Shown here: piece after piece, positions 6,964 to 7,810 of the stretch
Layout of the letters: every line of letters begins with the position of its first letter
Position numbering within the stretch: position 1 is the stretch's first letter
Origin: Deltaproteobacteria bacterium
GTDB taxonomy: Bacteria > Myxococcota_A > JAADFL01
Direction of reading: 5' to 3'
Length of the DNA: 7,810 nt
Assembly (NCBI GenBank): GCA_013152945.1
Contig: JAADFL010000050.1
Span: forward strand, 1 to 7,810
The notes under the pieces: generated by a model
What the model was told of the DNA's origin: nothing
Seen by the model: the letters and a program-made list of their open reading frames with translations, nothing else
The model's database searches: none
Made by a program: the position numbers and the translations under genes

Positions 6964-7009
6964 CAAATCGACCGGAATCCGGTCGAGTGACCGGATTCTG
7001 GTCGATTTG
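6964..7009. repeat. 21-bp inverted repeat with 4-base loop, possible terminator or operator
   Basis: The left arm is 6964-6984 and the right arm 6989-7009, separated by GAGT. The arms pair at 20 of 21 positions, and the one exception (C versus T) still pairs as G-U in RNA. Each arm contains its own smaller dyad: GACCGGAATCCGGTC at 6970-6984 and GACCGGATTCTGGTC at 6989-7003. The right flank continues into TTTTTCC, so a rightward transcript could terminate here, yet no rightward gene ends nearby. Alternatives are a paired operator or a dispersed intergenic repeat. Confidence 0.85.
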
Positions 7010-7124
7010 GTTTTTCCTTAACTAAAAACTGCACCAAGTTAATGACCCCTCCTGATTATTGTGAAGTATCATAGCAGTCTCTCTTGGATTCAAATTCAGA
7101 TGAATTCGGCTATTAAACGCAATT

Positions 7125-7140
7125 GGGATGCCGGGATGCC
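7125..7140. repeat. 8-bp tandem duplication GGGATGCC x2
   Basis: GGGATGCC occurs at 7125-7132 and again at 7133-7140, directly before the candidate -35 box of the lipoprotein promoter. It may be chance or a small duplication, and no function is visible. Confidence 0.7.
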
Positions 7141-7169
7141 TTGACTATTTGGAGCTGCTTATCGATATT
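7141..7169 (+). promoter_or_regulatory. Candidate sigma70-type promoter for the Asp-repeat lipoprotein
   Basis: TTGACT (7141-7146, five of six matches) is followed after 17 bp by GATATT (7164-7169, four of six matches). Transcription would start near 7176 and give a leader of about 46 bases before the ATG at 7222. Support is consensus and position only. Confidence 0.35.
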
Positions 7170-7221
7170 GGTTATGCTGGCGTTTTTAGCGGGTGCGTTC
7201 GTACCAAAGGAGTGATCGAGA

Positions 7222-7810
7222 ATGGCTCTTTTAAAAAAACAGGCCTTGTTGTTTTTTGCGGCAATCTTATTTTTTTTACCAGCTTGTAGTGGGTCGCATG
7301 GTGGAAATAGTGATGCAGATATCGACACCGACACTGACACCGACGTCGACACTGACTCGGACATAGATACTGACACCGACGTCGACACTGACTCGGACAT
7401 AGATACTGACACCGACTCGGACACTGACTCGGACTCGGATGCTGACACTGACTCGGACTCGGATGCTGACACTGACTCGGACTCGGATGCTGACACTGAC
7501 TCGGACTCGGATGCTGACACCGACTCGGACTCGGATGCTGACACCGACTCGGACTCGGATGCTGATACCGACTCGGACTCGGATGCTGATACCGACTCGG
7601 ACTCGGATGCTGATACCGACTCGGACTCGGATACTGATACCGACTCGGACTCGGATGCTGATACCGACTCGGACACCGACACAGACACAGACACCGACAC
7701 AGACACAGACACAGACACCGACACCCACGAGATCATCGGCCTACCCTACCCAAAGAGCGATCTGTACAAGATCAAGGGCGTCATGCCCGATCCCAGGCCA
7801 AGCGGCTGGA
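7222..7810 (+). CDS. Lipoprotein with alternating (Asp-X)n stalk, 3' end beyond the window
   Basis: The frame opens with ATG at 7222, nine bases after GGAG (7209-7212), and has no stop before the window ends, giving at least 196 residues. Residues 1-21 form a lipoprotein signal peptide (basic MALLKKQ, then [13 protein letters not shown]) with lipobox LPAC, so Cys22 would be lipidated. Ser at +2 favours the outer membrane if Lol rules apply. After a short linker (SGSHGGNS), Asp occupies every second residue from 31 to 167 (69 Asp), with Thr, Ser, Ala, Val or Ile between. The visible remainder, [18 protein letters not shown], looks like the start of a folded domain that I cannot identify. The stalk is probably an extended polyanionic tether, perhaps calcium-binding or modified on Ser/Thr, comparable in style to Sdr serine-aspartate repeats. 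The long minus-strand frames here are mirror images of the repeat. Confidence 0.85.
   Translation, partial: MALLKKQALLFFAAILFFLPACSGSHGGNSDADIDTDTDTDVDTDSDIDTDTDVDTDSDIDTDTDSDTDSDSDADTDSDSDADTDSDSDADTDSDSDADTDSDSDADTDSDSDADTDSDSDADTDSDSDADTDSDSDTDTDSDSDADTDSDTDTDTDTDTDTDTDTDTHEIIGLPYPKSDLYKIKGVMPDPRPSGW
7336..7407 (+). repeat. Two identical 36-bp tandem units encoding [12 protein letters not shown]
   Basis: Bases 7336-7371 and 7372-7407 are identical. They encode the Val/Ile-containing beginning of the Asp stalk and form a separate repeat family from the downstream 24-bp units. Confidence 0.9.
7420..7659 (+). repeat. Ten 24-bp tandem units encoding DTDSDSDA
   Basis: Ten contiguous units fill 7420-7659. 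Units 1-4 are identical, units 5-6 share one synonymous change (ACT to ACC), and units 7, 8 and 10 share a further GAC to GAT. Unit 9 also replaces the final Ala codon with Thr. Serine is always TCG within the units. The array is followed by shorter D-T repeats up to 7722. Confidence 0.93.

Larger units (their letters stand above)
6788..7221. other. Long divergent intergenic region, no gene seen
   Basis: This 434-bp gap separates the minus-strand comEA-like gene from the plus-strand lipoprotein gene. The part from about 6875 to 6950 is very A+T-rich and probably holds the comEA-like promoter, but I cannot pick a convincing pair of boxes. It contains a 14-bp palindrome at 6886-6899, a large inverted repeat at 6964-7009, an 8-bp tandem duplication at 7125-7140 and a candidate promoter at 7141-7169. 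A 14-codon reading frame at 7100-7144 has no ribosome binding site and is not called. Confidence 0.6.

Noticed and set aside
7100-7144. 14-codon reading frame as a leader peptide before the lipoprotein gene
   Set aside because: It has no ribosome binding site, no regulatory codon run and no attenuator-like hairpin after it. It also overlaps the candidate -35 box.
7312-7725. CRISPR array or other noncoding tandem repeat
   Set aside because: The units are contiguous without spacers and all keep a codon phase. They lie inside a lipoprotein frame, so this is a coding repeat.
7113-7736. Long minus-strand frames made of Ser-Val/Ser-Glu or Val-Arg/Val-Ser repeats
   Set aside because: They are antisense readings of the Asp-X tandem repeat. 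The plus frame has a ribosome binding site, a lipoprotein signal and preserved Asp at every second codon, while the minus frames lack a plausible start context.

Overview
The window looks like chromosomal DNA from a Gram-negative bacterium of intermediate G+C. Sec signal peptides, a lipobox protein and two long secreted repeat proteins point that way. Long acidic D-X lipoproteins and GxDxY-repeat proteins of this kind recall the former Deltaproteobacteria (Myxococcota and relatives). That placement is inferred from style only, since no rRNA or marker gene is present. Coding is dense up to about 6.3 kb and sparser after that. I see no tRNA, rRNA, CRISPR array, transposase or phage gene.

Left block (1-3139, + strand): a VanZ-like membrane protein, probably cut by the window edge, overlaps by one base a secreted protein with twelve D-x-x-G-x-D-x-Y repeats at a period of about 27 residues. 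That second gene is broken. Its signal peptide lies in one frame and the repeats lie in the next, and a perfect 13-bp tandem duplication sits in the region where the frame must change. An alpha/beta hydrolase with a complete Ser-Asp-His triad follows 19 bp later, so the three genes probably form one transcript. It meets the next block tail to tail with an 11-bp overlap.

Middle block (5184-3129, - strand): an aldehyde-dehydrogenase-fold protein that has lost the catalytic cysteine and other active-site residues is followed by a small nitroreductase. The two probably form an operon. A 77-bp divergent spacer separates them from dtd (D-aminoacyl-tRNA deacylase) and an overlapping deoxynucleoside kinase on the + strand. 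Both of those use TTG starts behind strong ribosome binding sites.

Right block: a secreted ComEA-like helix-hairpin-helix protein with a basic tail lies on the - strand. Upstream of it is a 434-bp A+T-rich spacer holding a near-perfect 21-bp inverted repeat. The last gene, on the + strand, starts at 7222 and runs off the window. It encodes a lipoprotein whose mature part begins with 69 aspartates at strictly alternating positions, encoded by tandem 24-bp and 36-bp repeats.

The most noteworthy items are the frame-broken repeat protein and its 13-bp duplication, the aldehyde dehydrogenase pseudoenzyme, and the (Asp-X) lipoprotein. I find no evidence for a defence or mobile system.
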